This document shows positions 36,801-45,830 of a stretch of DNA of 64,000 nt, piece after piece (the first letter of the stretch is position 1; every line of letters begins with the position of its first letter). Position numbers and translations under genes: made by a program. The DNA is taken from NCBI RefSeq assembly GCF_901933205.1, contig NC_044581.1, forward strand, positions 13,543,501 to 13,607,500. The letters run 5' to 3'. The notes below the pieces were generated by a model that saw only the letters and a program-made list of their open reading frames with translations, searched no databases and was not told the DNA's origin. This DNA is from Camarhynchus parvulus (Eukaryota > Chordata > Aves > Passeriformes > Thraupidae).

Positions 36801-39800
36801 GCATTGCTTTCCCACTAGTGCCCAGTTCCCTGCCAGACACCACAACAGGCTCTTCTTAAGGCCACTCTGGATGTTCAGAAGAGTAGAAAACATCCCTCAT
36901 CCTGTAAAGTCTTGCTCTCCTTCCTAAACACAGCTCTATCTTCAATTGTAGGTCTGGACCTACGGCCCCTCCAGCCAAGCTGCTTCCTTATCCTCAGCTG
37001 CATTTGGCTCTAATGGACCCCACATGTGCTCCCTTAGCAAAGCCCTGTCATGTTGCACAATGATAGACAAGTGGTTAAATTCAAGTTTATTTAAGAAGCC
37101 TGTAATTAAAGCTGAGTTGTAAATGCCATCTGGATTTTTGTTTGGATTCCATAGCCTGGGTTAGTCTTTATTCTCATTGTAATTTAAGATGTTTCTTGAA
37201 GGCAGGTTTTTGTGAGATTTTTTTCTTCTAAGGGCGTTGTACCTGAATGAAATTTTGTTGCCTCACATATTTACAGAGGACATCACTGTCCACACTGCAG
37301 AACGATTGCACTGCCATTTATATGGCACTAAAGCAGACTGAATTCAGAACTGCAGAGCAGATCTGAGATACATGGGGAGAGCTGAATGAAATATTCCCAT
37401 TTCAGGAAGTCAGACCTATGCTGGTGCTAAAGGTTTTCAAAAAGTTCTGCTTGAAGAATAAATAGTACAGATTTGCTGACAAAAAATAGCTTTTCTGACA
37501 GAACATGTCTGTAGCCAGTCCTGAATGAGATCCTGATCACTAACTTGCACAAAAGTTCAGGTTACAGGTAACAGGTAGACTGCACGTTATGTTCCATAAA
37601 ACAGTGAATTTTAACATAGGAGAAAAGCTACTTTTTATAAAACAACCTTTCTAAAGTAACAATATGTATAAGAGAAATAGATTCTGGCTTACTTTGAGTA
37701 CATGGTAGCAAGGAAAAGTTGCATGCTTCAAGATAGAATATTGCTTAGTCTACAGGAAGCATTTAATAAGCTTTAGATATTGAGAATTTAAATAAATGTC
37801 AGTTTTAAGAACAGCTTGCAAAAATTGATAACTGCCTTTCCACTAGCTTTTATTTCAACACAATTATTAACATTGGTGATAGTGCAAGTTATTCTAGCTT
37901 TCAATGTATAAAATGCTATGAACTTTGCCAGGGAAATTGTCTATTTATATTATAATTATTGGAGTGGGTTTTTTGTTGTTGTTGAGTTTGGATTTTTTGG
38001 GGGGAGTAGGTTGTGGGGGGGGTTAAATGCAAGATATTGAAATACTAAATCCTCCTAAAGGCAGATAACTTTCCAAATTTATGAGTTCAAAGCAACTCAG
38101 AAGTCATTGGCAGAAGAACATCTGCAAAGGTATGTGGTTATTGTTATTTACCTGAGATACTGCCTTCCTTGGGTAGGGTCATTGAAAAGTATGTGGCTGT
38201 AAAGTGTTTCAAGTATTTTTATATAATCTAGTCATAAGCAATTTTTCTATCTGAAAAAAGTGAATCGAGGTTATCTTATTTTCAGATTGTTAAGCTATCT
38301 TTCTCTTCTACCTTGCTAATGATTTGTAATTACATGAAGCCAACCATGAAAATGATCAATATTTCTGGAAAGATTTCCATAAATGAACTAATAGTGCATG
38401 ACAGTCACCTAACACACACCTAGCACTGTTTGCAGGTTTGATTAAGTAATTCAGCTAACAGCAATGTGAAAAATCAATGTATTTGATTCCTGGCTTGATT
38501 CAATAGATGAGTAATGCTGGATACAAAGAACACTGTGAGCATTGCACGACTTTTGGGCAGCTGTTATGAGAAGAGCCCAGCTATGTCCTTGAAGTCCTAG
38601 GCTAGAATTGATCAACCATTGTGACTTTTACACTTCAAACTCCCCAAATAACAAACAAAAGGCAAATGAGTCCATTTGTCCCATCTTCATGAACTGTGAA
38701 CAAAAGCCATGCCCACAAAAATTTAAAGGGACTACACAAACGTGTAACATAGAGACTGTGCTGGCAGATGGAGAAGCAACAGCAGAATTCATCAACCAGA
38801 TACAGAACTGTAAAGAAAATTCACCTCTTCAGGGAAATGAGAAGGAGAATATGTTTAATATGTTTATATTATGGCATAACTGACAGAACAGGCCTGATCT
38901 CAACTTTCCAAAGGAGTGATCCTGTTTTAAAGCAGTGCTCTTCAGGCTAGAGCTGCTCTCCAAACAATCACATTCTCAACTCACTTGAGAAAGGAAGTGA
39001 TGTGATAGTTACTGTTACATTTTTAAGCACTGAGATTACATAGATAAACTGTTCCAAAATACCCTCTATGTTCTGTATTCATACTTGCACTAGAATTAAA
39101 GCAAGTTCTTGTATGGAACTTCTTGCCAGATTGCCAGGGTTAAGCAGCAACAGCAAATACAAAAGCTTAAAACCAATGAGTGTAGGTTACCCAGCTTCAG
39201 TGGAGTAAGCCATGGAAAGACAATAAGTATTTAATTGAGGAATGCAAAATGAAAGTTAAAGGTTTGAATGTTCTTTTTTTCTTAGGCATAGCTCCTCTTT
39301 TTGTCATTGAGATTCTCAAGCCTAACAGAATGACTAAGTGAGAAATGCAGTGTTCAGGAGCAGTCATTCCCTCTGCTCTACCCTTTGAGTTTCCTGAGAT
39401 GTTTCAGAGAATCCAGACTGCTCAAGAACACATTCTTTCTGTGAAACCAAATAGTAGAACGTCTATCACACATCTTTGCTGTTTAGTATATAACTGACTT
39501 CATTAATAACAGACATTTCCGTCATAAAACTACCACATTACTGAAACAAAGGAAAACAAATTTCTTGGTTTCTTGGTGCCCTGAATTTATAAATAATTCC
39601 CTACGTATATGATACAACACCCTGAAAAGAATTATTACTACTTTCTAGTATCTTTTTTCTTATGTCAAGGAGCTGTAACAAATACTCAGAAAAACATGGG
39701 GCAGCCTTCTAGTTAATTTTATTTCTTCAAATTTCTGACTATATATAGATAGACACATACATAAAAAGCTAAACTGTACTCTCTCAAGCCCTGCATTAGC

Positions 39801-42800
39801 TCTAATAGGAGGATCCAAGAGCTTTTGATTCACAAGCAGGAATGACTTAGATGCCTCTAGTTATTGAAATCTCTTGCAATTACTGAAACAGTCCTCCAAA
39901 AGCTGAAATCTGATTTGCCTTAAGATAGTAATGGGCTCTAAAATGCAGATGTTCAGGGAGTGCTTCACAACATCCACACAGCAGATGCTCCAGAATAAAT
40001 ATATCATTGATAGTGAGCATGGGATTTTTAAGTATTAAGTTTTTAAAGACACATACTAAAACCTTCTTCCATTGTCTGTGTTTTGTGACTGTCTCTATTT
40101 GCTCCCTACCCCTTTGGAGCAAGAATGGGTTTTGTAGCAATGATAATTCTGAAATTGCTGAAAGCAATTACATGGAGAGAGAAAAGCATCAGATGGTGAC
40201 GTGCAAGAGAAGTGATTGTGTTTGAAACAGAGAGGAAGAATGCATGTTAAAAACCCCAGATACAGAAAGTTAATCGTTTTATTGCAAGGCATCAATTACT
40301 GAAAATTCTGAATGTTTTCTTTCTCTTCTTTCCTGCAGCTCCCTGCTCAGGCAACACTTACTTCTGCCATAGCAACATGTGCATCAATAATTCTTTAGTC
40401 TGCAATGGCATTCAGAACTGTGCATACCCTTGGGATGAGAATCACTGCAGAGGTGAATATAGTGCAAACCACAGCCTTTATGAGCTAGGCTGGTCAGTTT
40501 GCCTTTCAAGAAAGTAATGAAATATCTTTTTCCTGGAAATATGCTGAAGACAGCTATTCTACTAATCTCAGGAAGGTGTTCCAAATTTTTTATTTAAACT
40601 CAGGACACATGTAAGCATCCTGAATATTGCTCTTACTGCTTTTAACTAAATTTCTTCTTCTTCAGCATATACTCTCTATTTTAAAAGGATACCAGCTTGA
40701 TAAGAACTAGAATTTAGTATTTTTGAAGCTGCAGCCTATCAATTTCTAAACTTTAATAAAGCAAGGATTGTAGGGACAGGTAATACCTTTTAGAGATAAA
40801 AATAAAGAGCTGAAAAAACACAGAACTAAGTTTTCAAGCACAAAAACCCTCTCAGGGTTGAAATAGAAGCAACAATCCTCAAAGCCAATTTTAAAACATT
40901 TGTTTAGATGTGTAAATCACAGGCTACTTCAGGATAAATTAAGCTGCTGTATATGGTGTGAGAAAGGATGGGAGGAAGGAGGAATTGTTAAGGAGCATGA
41001 AATAAACACTTATGGAATACAGACACGTGTAAATTCCTGCTTCTAGAACATGGCTTGGGAGTATTTTTTCAATCATTACAGCTACAGTAAAGACTTGTTT
41101 CAATATCGGGCTTTGTAGGAAAAAATTCTCATAATTTGAAGAAATTGTTATTCTGTTAAAACACAGACATTCTCCAGTGCTTCAAGAATAGCTCAGTTGT
41201 CAGAGTTTGAACAAAACCAGTCTAAGGGCAACCATTTTTCTTGCTAAAGAAAACAATAGAACAAAAACACTTGAAGTTGTTTGCTTAGGGTTTTTTTGAC
41301 AAATAAAATGGCAACAATAGGTCTGAACACAAAACTCCAGAAGATTTAAATATGTATTCCATTTCAAAGAGAAACCAACCCTGCAGAAAAGGTCAAAACC
41401 TTCTCTATAGAAAGTCTTGAAAGAAAATTTTTTTTCAATGCAAAAATTCTGCTAGCATTTTTTAAGCAAATAAACACTAAAAAACCCTACTTGTTAATTG
41501 CATTTTGGGTAAACAAAGAAATTCACACCACTAATAGATATTCTAATGTAAGGCATATTGTGGAAGTTTTCCAGTCAACAAAACTGGTCCATAACTCCCA
41601 AGTTTGCAATGTAAAACTAAGCTTCCTCTAAATGATCCTTACCTTTGATAATACTCAATATTCCCTCTCAAGTTTAATTTCTAGATCTCTTTCCCATCTT
41701 TACCAGCTGTTTTCTAGACTCTCCCCTAGAATTCACGTCACTAATGCATTGCAGTATTAAAAAAAATAAAAACTGTGTCTTTCCCAATATTTGTAAATTG
41801 CTGTATCTGATGTTGAATAACCCATCATGTTTTATGTTGAATGCAATCTAAATTCTGCTGTAATACTTGCACAGCAGAAATTAAGAGACAGCTGAAGACT
41901 AGATCCACATTGCCAGCTAAGGGAGACTGATGCAACCAAATAAGCAATTCTTAGCCTTAGAAAGAGAGCTGCTCACAATTGTGCTCAGTTCCTGCAGGCA
42001 CCCAGAGTTCTCATTTAGTCCATATCAATAGCTACATAAATCTGAGCATATTGTGACCTACTTATGCCTAAGCCCTGTAACACAAAAATTGATAGAGAAG
42101 TCAGTTGTGTGCAATTTATTTTAAGAGACTGGCAAAGACATCGCCTTTTGCAAAACAACTTTTTGATTAAAATATCTGCCAAGAATTATGAAACCTAGAT
42201 GCAGACAAGAGAACTGCCATAGCAGTGAAATTCATACCTCCCACCATGGATGGCGCCACTGTGATCTAAAATAGGCAGGACAAGGGGAGAGATCTTCCTT
42301 CACTTCAAAGGTAAAAAGTAGCTCAAAGGAGCCCAAGCTCTGAAGCAGAAATGTAATTTTTTATTAGCCAGCTCCTTGGGAGTCTCTGCTCAGCATAAGG
42401 ATTGTTTCAAATAACACATGATGGTGTGTAACTCTCCCCATGCACTGTGTGTGGTATTTAGGTACATAACACACACATTCAGATGCCAGGAGCCAGATAT
42501 CTGAAAATGTTATGCAAGATTTAGGCTACTACATTTTCTTCTTCATAGTCTTAAATGCTTCTCTCCCACTAGCCAGTGTTGCTGTGTAGAAATCTCTCAG
42601 TCCCCCAGGACAAGAACATTAGTGGAACAGAAGTCCAACTGGAAAACTTTAATCTTGAAATAAGAATTTTAAATATGGAAAACCATCTTGTTCTGATGCT
42701 GCCATCTTGTGTGTTTTCATATGAAGTACTAGCCAAAATTGCCTGATGATTTGGGTTGGTTGGTGTATCCCCCTACCTTTTTTTTTCAAGTAACATCATC

Positions 42801-43966
42801 ATTGAACTCTTAGAACTGGAATAAAAGCTTTGCTAAAGCTCCCTGTGATGAATTAGGTGTAACTGACTTACACAATAGACACAGCCATTACATTTCCAAG
42901 AGATGTGAAAACAGTACAGTCATTCTTATCTCTGATATATTTCACTTTTAAAGAAGAATGAGACAATTTTAAATCTAGGTTTTCTTCTACTGACATCACT
43001 GAGAATGTTACCAGCAGGAGCAAACCATGGTAAGAGAAACATCATGTGTAGCTGGATTAGACCTATTTAAGGTTAATTTAAGCCTATTTAGCTCATGGAT
43101 TTAGGAATATAGACATCAGTAAAGGTTCAGGATGGAAGGCTCATCCCAGCTGAGCCAGCAGGCACTGGTTCACAGAGTTGCACCTGCCACTGAATTATCA
43201 TATGGTAGCCACTAATGACAGGGAATTAGACAAATCCCATTGACATACAGCTCTAGTCTCCAGTCCCATTAAGTAATTTTATCACTTGCATGGCAATCAC
43301 AATGCAGTCTTGCTTTGTTTAAATACGTTATCAAAAGTGTAGAAACTAATAAATGTCTTGTCATAATAACTTTCTTCCTTTGCAGAAAAGAAAAGAACTG
43401 GATTGTTTGAACAAATCACCAAAACCCATGGGACAATCATTGGCATCACAACAGGGATAGTTTTAGTTCTTCTCATCATTTCAATTCTAGTGCAAGTAAA
43501 GCAGCCTCGAAAAAAGGTTATGGCTTGCAAGACAGCCTTCAATAAAACTGGTTTCCAGGAAGTTTTTGATCCTCCTCACTATGAACTGTTCTCACTAAGG
43601 GACAAAGAAATTTCTGCAGATTTGGCAGATTTATCAGAGGAACTTGAAAATTATCAGAAGCTGCGCCGCCCTTCAACAGCTTCCAGATGCATCCACGACC
43701 ACCACTGTGGCTCCCAGGCCTCCAGCATGAAACAGAGCAGGAGCAACCTGAGCTCCATGGAGCTGCCCTTCCGCAACGACTTCGCACAGCCCCAGCCCAT
43801 GAAAACCTTCAACAGCACATTCAAGAAAAGCACTTACACTTTCAAGCAAGCTCACGACTGCCCCGAGCAGGTGATAGAAGACAGGGTGATGGAGGAGATT
43901 CCATGTGAAATTTATGTCAGAGGAAGGGAAGATACAGCACAAGGTTCATTATCTATTGACTTTTAA
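15790..43966 (+). CDS. NETO2: NETO2, complete coding region in nine exons
   Basis: Neuropilin and tolloid-like protein 2 is a single-pass auxiliary subunit of kainate receptors (GluK family), and also reported to bind KCC2, in neurons. Joined coding segments are 15790-15823, 27715-27771, 29215-29355, 31179-31427, 33524-33568, 33658-33785, 36264-36492, 40339-40452 and 43386-43966. They sum to 1578 nt, or 525 residues plus TAA, the length I recall for human NETO2. The order is signal peptide (about 1-25), CUB1 (about 45-159), linker (161-175), CUB2 (about 177-291), LDLa with six Cys (297, 304, 309, 316, 322, 331), transmembrane helix (about 349-369) and cytoplasmic tail ending SLSIDF. The paralogue NETO1 ends differently, so NETO2 is preferred. 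The start ATG has A at -3 and G at +4. All introns are GT-AG and no lesion is seen. Confidence 0.96.
16227..16370. repeat. Minisatellite in CpG island, 41-43 bp unit, about 3.5 copies
   Basis: The unit begins GACACCTCGGCACCTCGGG and continues through CTTGGG and a CAGCGGCGGG-type end. Unit starts fall at 16227, 16268 and 16311. A degenerate fourth copy at about 16344 (AACACCTCGGGTTCGG) is followed by GGGGTCCCAG. The array lies 400 bp after the NETO2 exon 1 donor. Confidence 0.85.
19974..20088. repeat. Hairpin and short tandem duplication in NETO2 intron 1
   Basis: Perfect 10-bp arms GCAGACAAGC (19974-19983) and GCTTGTCTGC (19989-19998) flank the 5-nt loop TTGCT. Downstream, TTAAACAGCTTGCT occurs at 20057-20070 and again at 20075-20088 with an 18-bp period. 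The AGCTTGCTGC core is shared between the hairpin and the duplication. Confidence 0.75.
26446..26515 (+). repeat. Possible old interspersed-repeat fragment
   Basis: The phrase GGTCACATCAAAGGTCCATC within a GGGCCATACCAGG...GGTATCTTCCTTA context resembles a dispersed reptile/bird repeat motif I recall (GGTCAGACCAAAGGTCCATC followed by an AGTATCCTG-type end). I cannot name the family with confidence. Confidence 0.4.
26655..26673 (+). repeat. Poly(A) tract, 19 A
   Basis: A simple homopolymer lies in NETO2 intron 1. No processed gene copy is recognised immediately before it. Confidence 0.9.
27568..27620. repeat. Short tandem triplication 95 nt upstream of NETO2 exon 2
   Basis: AAGTTGTTTTGGTCA occurs at 27590-27604 and 27606-27620 with a 16-bp period. 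A diverged copy, AAGTTGAAATTTTGGTCA, precedes it at 27570-27587. The array is T/G-rich and lies in the region where intronic splicing signals sit. Confidence 0.8.
27715..27771 (+). CDS. NETO2: NETO2 coding exon 2 (signal peptide core)
   Basis: The 57-nt symmetric exon (phase 1-1) reads [19 protein letters not shown]. This is the hydrophobic core of the signal peptide, and cleavage is plausible after GIAVA. The acceptor is CATCAG|TGTTG and the donor CAAG|GTACAA. Confidence 0.9.
27772..29214 (+). other. NETO2: NETO2 intron 2 (1.4 kb)
   Basis: The donor is GTACAA and the acceptor is a long T run ending GCTTAAG. It contains the perfect hairpin at 28313-28339 and a 14-A tract at 28950-28963. Confidence 0.88.
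28313..28339. repeat. Perfect 11-bp inverted repeat with 5-nt loop
   Basis: Arm AGACCTGTACC (28313-28323), loop AGCAT and arm GGTACAGGTCT (28329-28339) are an exact reverse-complement pair. A further partial ACAGGTCT copy follows directly (28341-28348). Confidence 0.85.
29215..29355 (+). CDS. NETO2: NETO2 coding exon 3 (start of CUB1)
   Basis: The 141-nt phase 1-1 exon encodes residues 31-77: [15 protein letters not shown], then the CUB1 opening with [16 protein letters not shown] and ECIYILE. Cys45 is the first CUB cysteine. SPNYP is the classic early CUB strand motif. The donor is GAAG|GTACAT. Confidence 0.95.
29356..31178 (+). other. NETO2: NETO2 intron 3 (1.8 kb)
   Basis: The donor is GTACAT and the acceptor TTTATGTCTAG. 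A GC-richer patch at about 30090-30560 carries a 181-codon minus-strand ORF (30542-29997) with no recognised domain. Otherwise it is AT-rich. Confidence 0.88.
31179..31427 (+). CDS. NETO2: NETO2 coding exon 4 (rest of CUB1)
   Basis: The 249-nt phase 1-1 exon encodes residues 78-160: [20 protein letters not shown], then [40 protein letters not shown] and KYSFIP. The FDHLEVRDG stretch carries the conserved acidic residues of calcium-binding CUB folds. The ATG at 31202 is internal and is not a gene start. Confidence 0.96.
31428..33523 (+). other. NETO2: NETO2 intron 4 (2.1 kb)
   Basis: The donor is GTAAAG and the acceptor TTTCTATTACAG. The intron is AT-rich and no internal feature is identified. 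Confidence 0.88.
33524..33568 (+). CDS. NETO2: NETO2 coding exon 5, 45-nt inter-CUB linker
   Basis: This small phase 1-1 exon reads [15 protein letters not shown] (residues 161-175), the linker between the two CUB domains. The acceptor is ATTACAG and the donor CCAG|GTATAG, followed by an unusually short intron. Skipping it would keep the reading frame. Confidence 0.93.
33569..33657 (+). other. NETO2: NETO2 intron 5, only 89 nt
   Basis: This minimal-length GT-AG intron runs from GTATAG to CTCCCTAG between the linker exon and the CUB2 exon. Its splice sites are fixed by the conserved IP-D-CQFEL junction. Confidence 0.9.
33658..33785 (+). CDS. NETO2: NETO2 coding exon 6 (start of CUB2)
   Basis: The 128-nt exon enters at phase 1 and leaves at phase 0, covering residues 176-218. 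It reads [20 protein letters not shown], then [21 protein letters not shown]. Cys177 opens CUB2. The donor is AAG|GTAGGT. Confidence 0.96.
33786..36263 (+). other. NETO2: NETO2 intron 6 (2.5 kb)
   Basis: The donor is GTAGGT and the acceptor TTTTCTAACAG. It contains the 17-bp GC-rich minisatellite (34988-35192) and a GC-rich tail to about 35320. Confidence 0.9.
34988..35192. repeat. GC-rich minisatellite, 17-bp unit, in NETO2 intron 6
   Basis: The 17-bp unit has the form GTGCTCAGACAGCCCCR, with CAGACAGCCCCA and CGGACAGCCCCGG variants alternating. The best copies are at about 35030-35130, and degenerate or shortened units lie on both sides. The right flank to 35320 repeats the phrase CCGGGCACATGGCTT twice. 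Confidence 0.88.
36264..36492 (+). CDS. NETO2: NETO2 coding exon 7 (rest of CUB2)
   Basis: The 229-nt exon (phase 0 to 1, residues 219-294) reads [40 protein letters not shown] and later [26 protein letters not shown] and the ECKRNF Cys are CUB hallmarks. The donor is GATC|GTGAGT, a strong site. The GC-richer third positions differ from neighbouring exons. Confidence 0.96.
36493..40338 (+). other. NETO2: NETO2 intron 7 (3.8 kb)
   Basis: The donor is GTGAGT and the acceptor CTTTCCTGCAG. A C-free G/T-rich tract lies at 37961-38027. No gene-like ORF was recognised inside it. Confidence 0.88.
37961..38027. repeat. G/T-rich low-complexity tract
   Basis: The tract combines a GTT triplet run, TTTTTTGGGGGG and a run of eight G, with no C over about 60 nt. 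Too few evenly spaced G runs exist for a confident G-quadruplex call. Confidence 0.7.
40339..40452 (+). CDS. NETO2: NETO2 coding exon 8 (LDL-receptor class A module)
   Basis: The 114-nt phase 1-1 exon (residues 295-332) holds one complete LDLa repeat with cysteines at 297, 304, 309, 316, 322 and 331. It reads [20 protein letters not shown] followed by NHC, with the acidic D/E calcium-coordinating residues typical of the module. The acceptor is CCTGCAG and the donor AGAG|GTGAAT. Confidence 0.96.
40453..43385 (+). other. NETO2: NETO2 intron 8 (2.9 kb)
   Basis: The donor is GTGAAT and the acceptor CTTCCTTTGCAG. The intron is AT-rich and no internal feature is identified. Confidence 0.88.
43386..43966 (+). 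CDS. NETO2: NETO2 coding exon 9 (transmembrane and cytoplasmic tail)
   Basis: The exon starts [16 protein letters not shown], then the transmembrane helix [20 protein letters not shown] (about residues 349-368), a basic stop-transfer KQPRKK and a long cytoplasmic tail. The tail has [20 protein letters not shown] (Ser409 within it), RRPSTASRC (residues 426-434), [20 protein letters not shown] and the terminal SLSIDF, then TAA. In mammals Ser409 is, as I recall, a reported CaMKII/PKA target controlling GluK1 targeting. Minus-strand ORFs here are shadows of this exon. Confidence 0.97.
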
Positions 43967-43989
43967 CTTCCTGCTGAAGGTGGTGTCAG

Positions 43990-44029
43990 TGTATATACAT
44001 AATGCTCATGTACAATGACAGTGTATATA
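43990..44029 (+). promoter_or_regulatory. Pair of Pumilio-type elements in NETO2 3' UTR
   Basis: TGTATATA, matching UGUANAUA, occurs at 43990-43997 and 44022-44029, 24-31 nt and 56-63 nt after the stop. Function is inferred from motif identity only. Confidence 0.5.
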
Positions 44030-44351
44030 TTAAAGGTGTACCATACGCAGCGTGTGAGATGCACACACTTTTAGCTTATTATACTTCATTCCAAAAAACA
44101 AAACCAGTCTTCATAATTAATTGTTGCTGGAAAAGTGGTGGAGTTCCTCCGATCTTCCCAAGCTACCTATCTAATGGAGGAGTAAGATGGAGACTTTGCA
44201 TGGAAATTATCAGATAGGATGGTGGAAGAAAAAACCCTACAACTACTAATCGTTGAACACTGAAAGCAATGACTACTATTCTCTTCTTCATACCATTTAC
44301 TCTTCTTTAGATGTCTGCTTTTCAAGACAATTTTAATACCTCACTTGCATA

Positions 44352-44357
44352 AATAAA
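44352..44357 (+). terminator. Proximal poly(A) signal AATAAA for NETO2
   Basis: A canonical hexamer lies 386 nt after the stop, with a GTGCACTATGTGTATGT-type G/T-rich stretch 13-30 nt downstream. It is a plausible short 3' UTR end. Confidence 0.5.
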
Positions 44358-45505
44358 AGTAGTTAAGTGCACTATGTGTATGTCAACATAGGTGTCTTAT
44401 TCTATTTGTCAAATTGAAAGTAGAGTTAGTGTTAAGTGCCAGTTAAGACTCACGAATTATGTTACAGCCATCTGTTTCACTTGCCTTTAATTATCATTTC
44501 CACACTCTAGGCTTTGTGAGAAGTAAGTGAAAAGGGTCACTGCCTTTTAACAATATAAAGTTATATTCATTTTAGTACATGTGGAAATAACTTTGCAGCT
44601 TTCAGTTAAAACACAAGTGAGTAGTCATTTTATTCTAGATGCAGACTTTTACAACAGTTTTCTTTCAAGAAGGTTTAGGATTTTAAAATATTCTGCCATA
44701 TATTATAGCTCCATATGGCACACTGATTTCACAGCTCTGTACTTAGGAAACAATTTTGTTCCTGAGTTTTCCAAGTATTTACATAAATAGATTGTACTGT
44801 ACATTTGTCTCTTAAAATAGCTTTTTACTCCTTGTTGCAGCCAATCTTCCCTACTGAAATCAGCAATGATACTTTTAGCTCATGTCCTACTTGCCTGAAG
44901 AGAACTGCTCTAAGGTCTGTGTGATTACTGGGTATATGAAGGAACTGGAAACAAAGAAATCACAAAGCAACTCTAATTAACCCCTATGGAATCCTTCTTG
45001 TGCCCCTTGTTTCCATTTGCAAAATTGCACATTTCATACCTTTTTAAATGGTGGTTTGGACCTAATTAAAAAATTTTTACAATATAGAAGAAAATTTGTA
45101 AAATATATTCTCATTGTGGTTTTTAAGCTTTTTATATAGTTTGATACTGTACAGCCTATTTCTTAAATCTCAATCTAGTACCTGGACAGCAGGCTTCTTT
45201 CAGGGTCCCTCTTAGCAGTTCTGACTTACCTGCAGTTGTTGCTGCACACTTCACAATTTGCCAAGAATACTTGTCATGACTTCCACATTAGCCTACACTT
45301 TCTTCCCTGGGTAGTTTGAGCTTATTTGGGTATTCTGTTTACAGGAAACCTTTGACTAAAGCTGATCCCCGAGCTAGCACTGGGCATAACCTTTATTTAC
45401 AGAGGGATGTCAAACCATAGTGTTTGTTGTGCTGATTGTAGTACCAAAAAAGCCCCCAAAACGTTTTAACCTATGACCATTGCAACTGAAAAATAATTTC
45501 TTTGA

Positions 45506-45511
45506 AATAAA
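45506..45511 (+). terminator. AATAAA hexamer, possible NETO2 poly(A) signal
   Basis: A canonical hexamer lies 1.54 kb after the stop. The downstream G/U-rich element is weak. Confidence 0.35.
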
Positions 45512-45801
45512 GATGAACAACTGCTGTAATCACAGATTTTCACTAGAATGATAAAGATTTTTTTTAAATGCTTAAAATGTACAACTTAAGGGGAAAAAAG
45601 AAAGGGGACTTGACTTTCTTGAGCAATCCCCAACTTCAAAATTAACCCTCTGTCTCCTGTTTAAAAAGAACATAATCAGCTCTCATCGTAGACCCACAAG
45701 GCTGGGTGTATCCTGATGCCAGTTTTTGTGCTGGTCCCAGAATGTATTTCAATTTGAATGAATGAAAATGGGCTTTATTTTTAGATGCACCACATGCAGA
45801 A

Positions 45802-45807
45802 AATAAA
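45802..45807 (+). terminator. Distal poly(A) signal AATAAA for NETO2
   Basis: A canonical hexamer lies 1.84 kb after the stop, followed by T-rich sequence. It is chosen as the likely distal end. Confidence 0.45.
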
Positions 45808-45830
45808 TGTGAAAAAAATCTAGTTAATTG

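Larger units (their letters stand above)
43967..45830 (+). other. NETO2: NETO2 3' UTR (predicted extent)
   Basis: AT-rich sequence follows the stop, with AATAAA hexamers at 44352, 45506 and 45802 and two exact Pumilio motifs near its start. Alternative 3' ends are likely. The distal boundary is inferred from the last strong AATAAA and is not proven. Confidence 0.6.

Noticed and set aside
37961..38027. G-quadruplex in the G/T-rich tract
   Set aside because: Only two long G runs are present, with uneven spacing, so the canonical four-run pattern is not met.
43539..43942. Minus-strand ORFs of 82 and 89 codons
   Set aside because: They are antisense shadows of NETO2 exon 9.
15790..43966. NETO1 as the identity of the CUB/LDLa gene
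   Set aside because: The SLSIDF end, the 525-residue length and the neighbouring ITFG1 fit NETO2. NETO1, as I recall, ends in a different PDZ-binding tail and lies at another locus.
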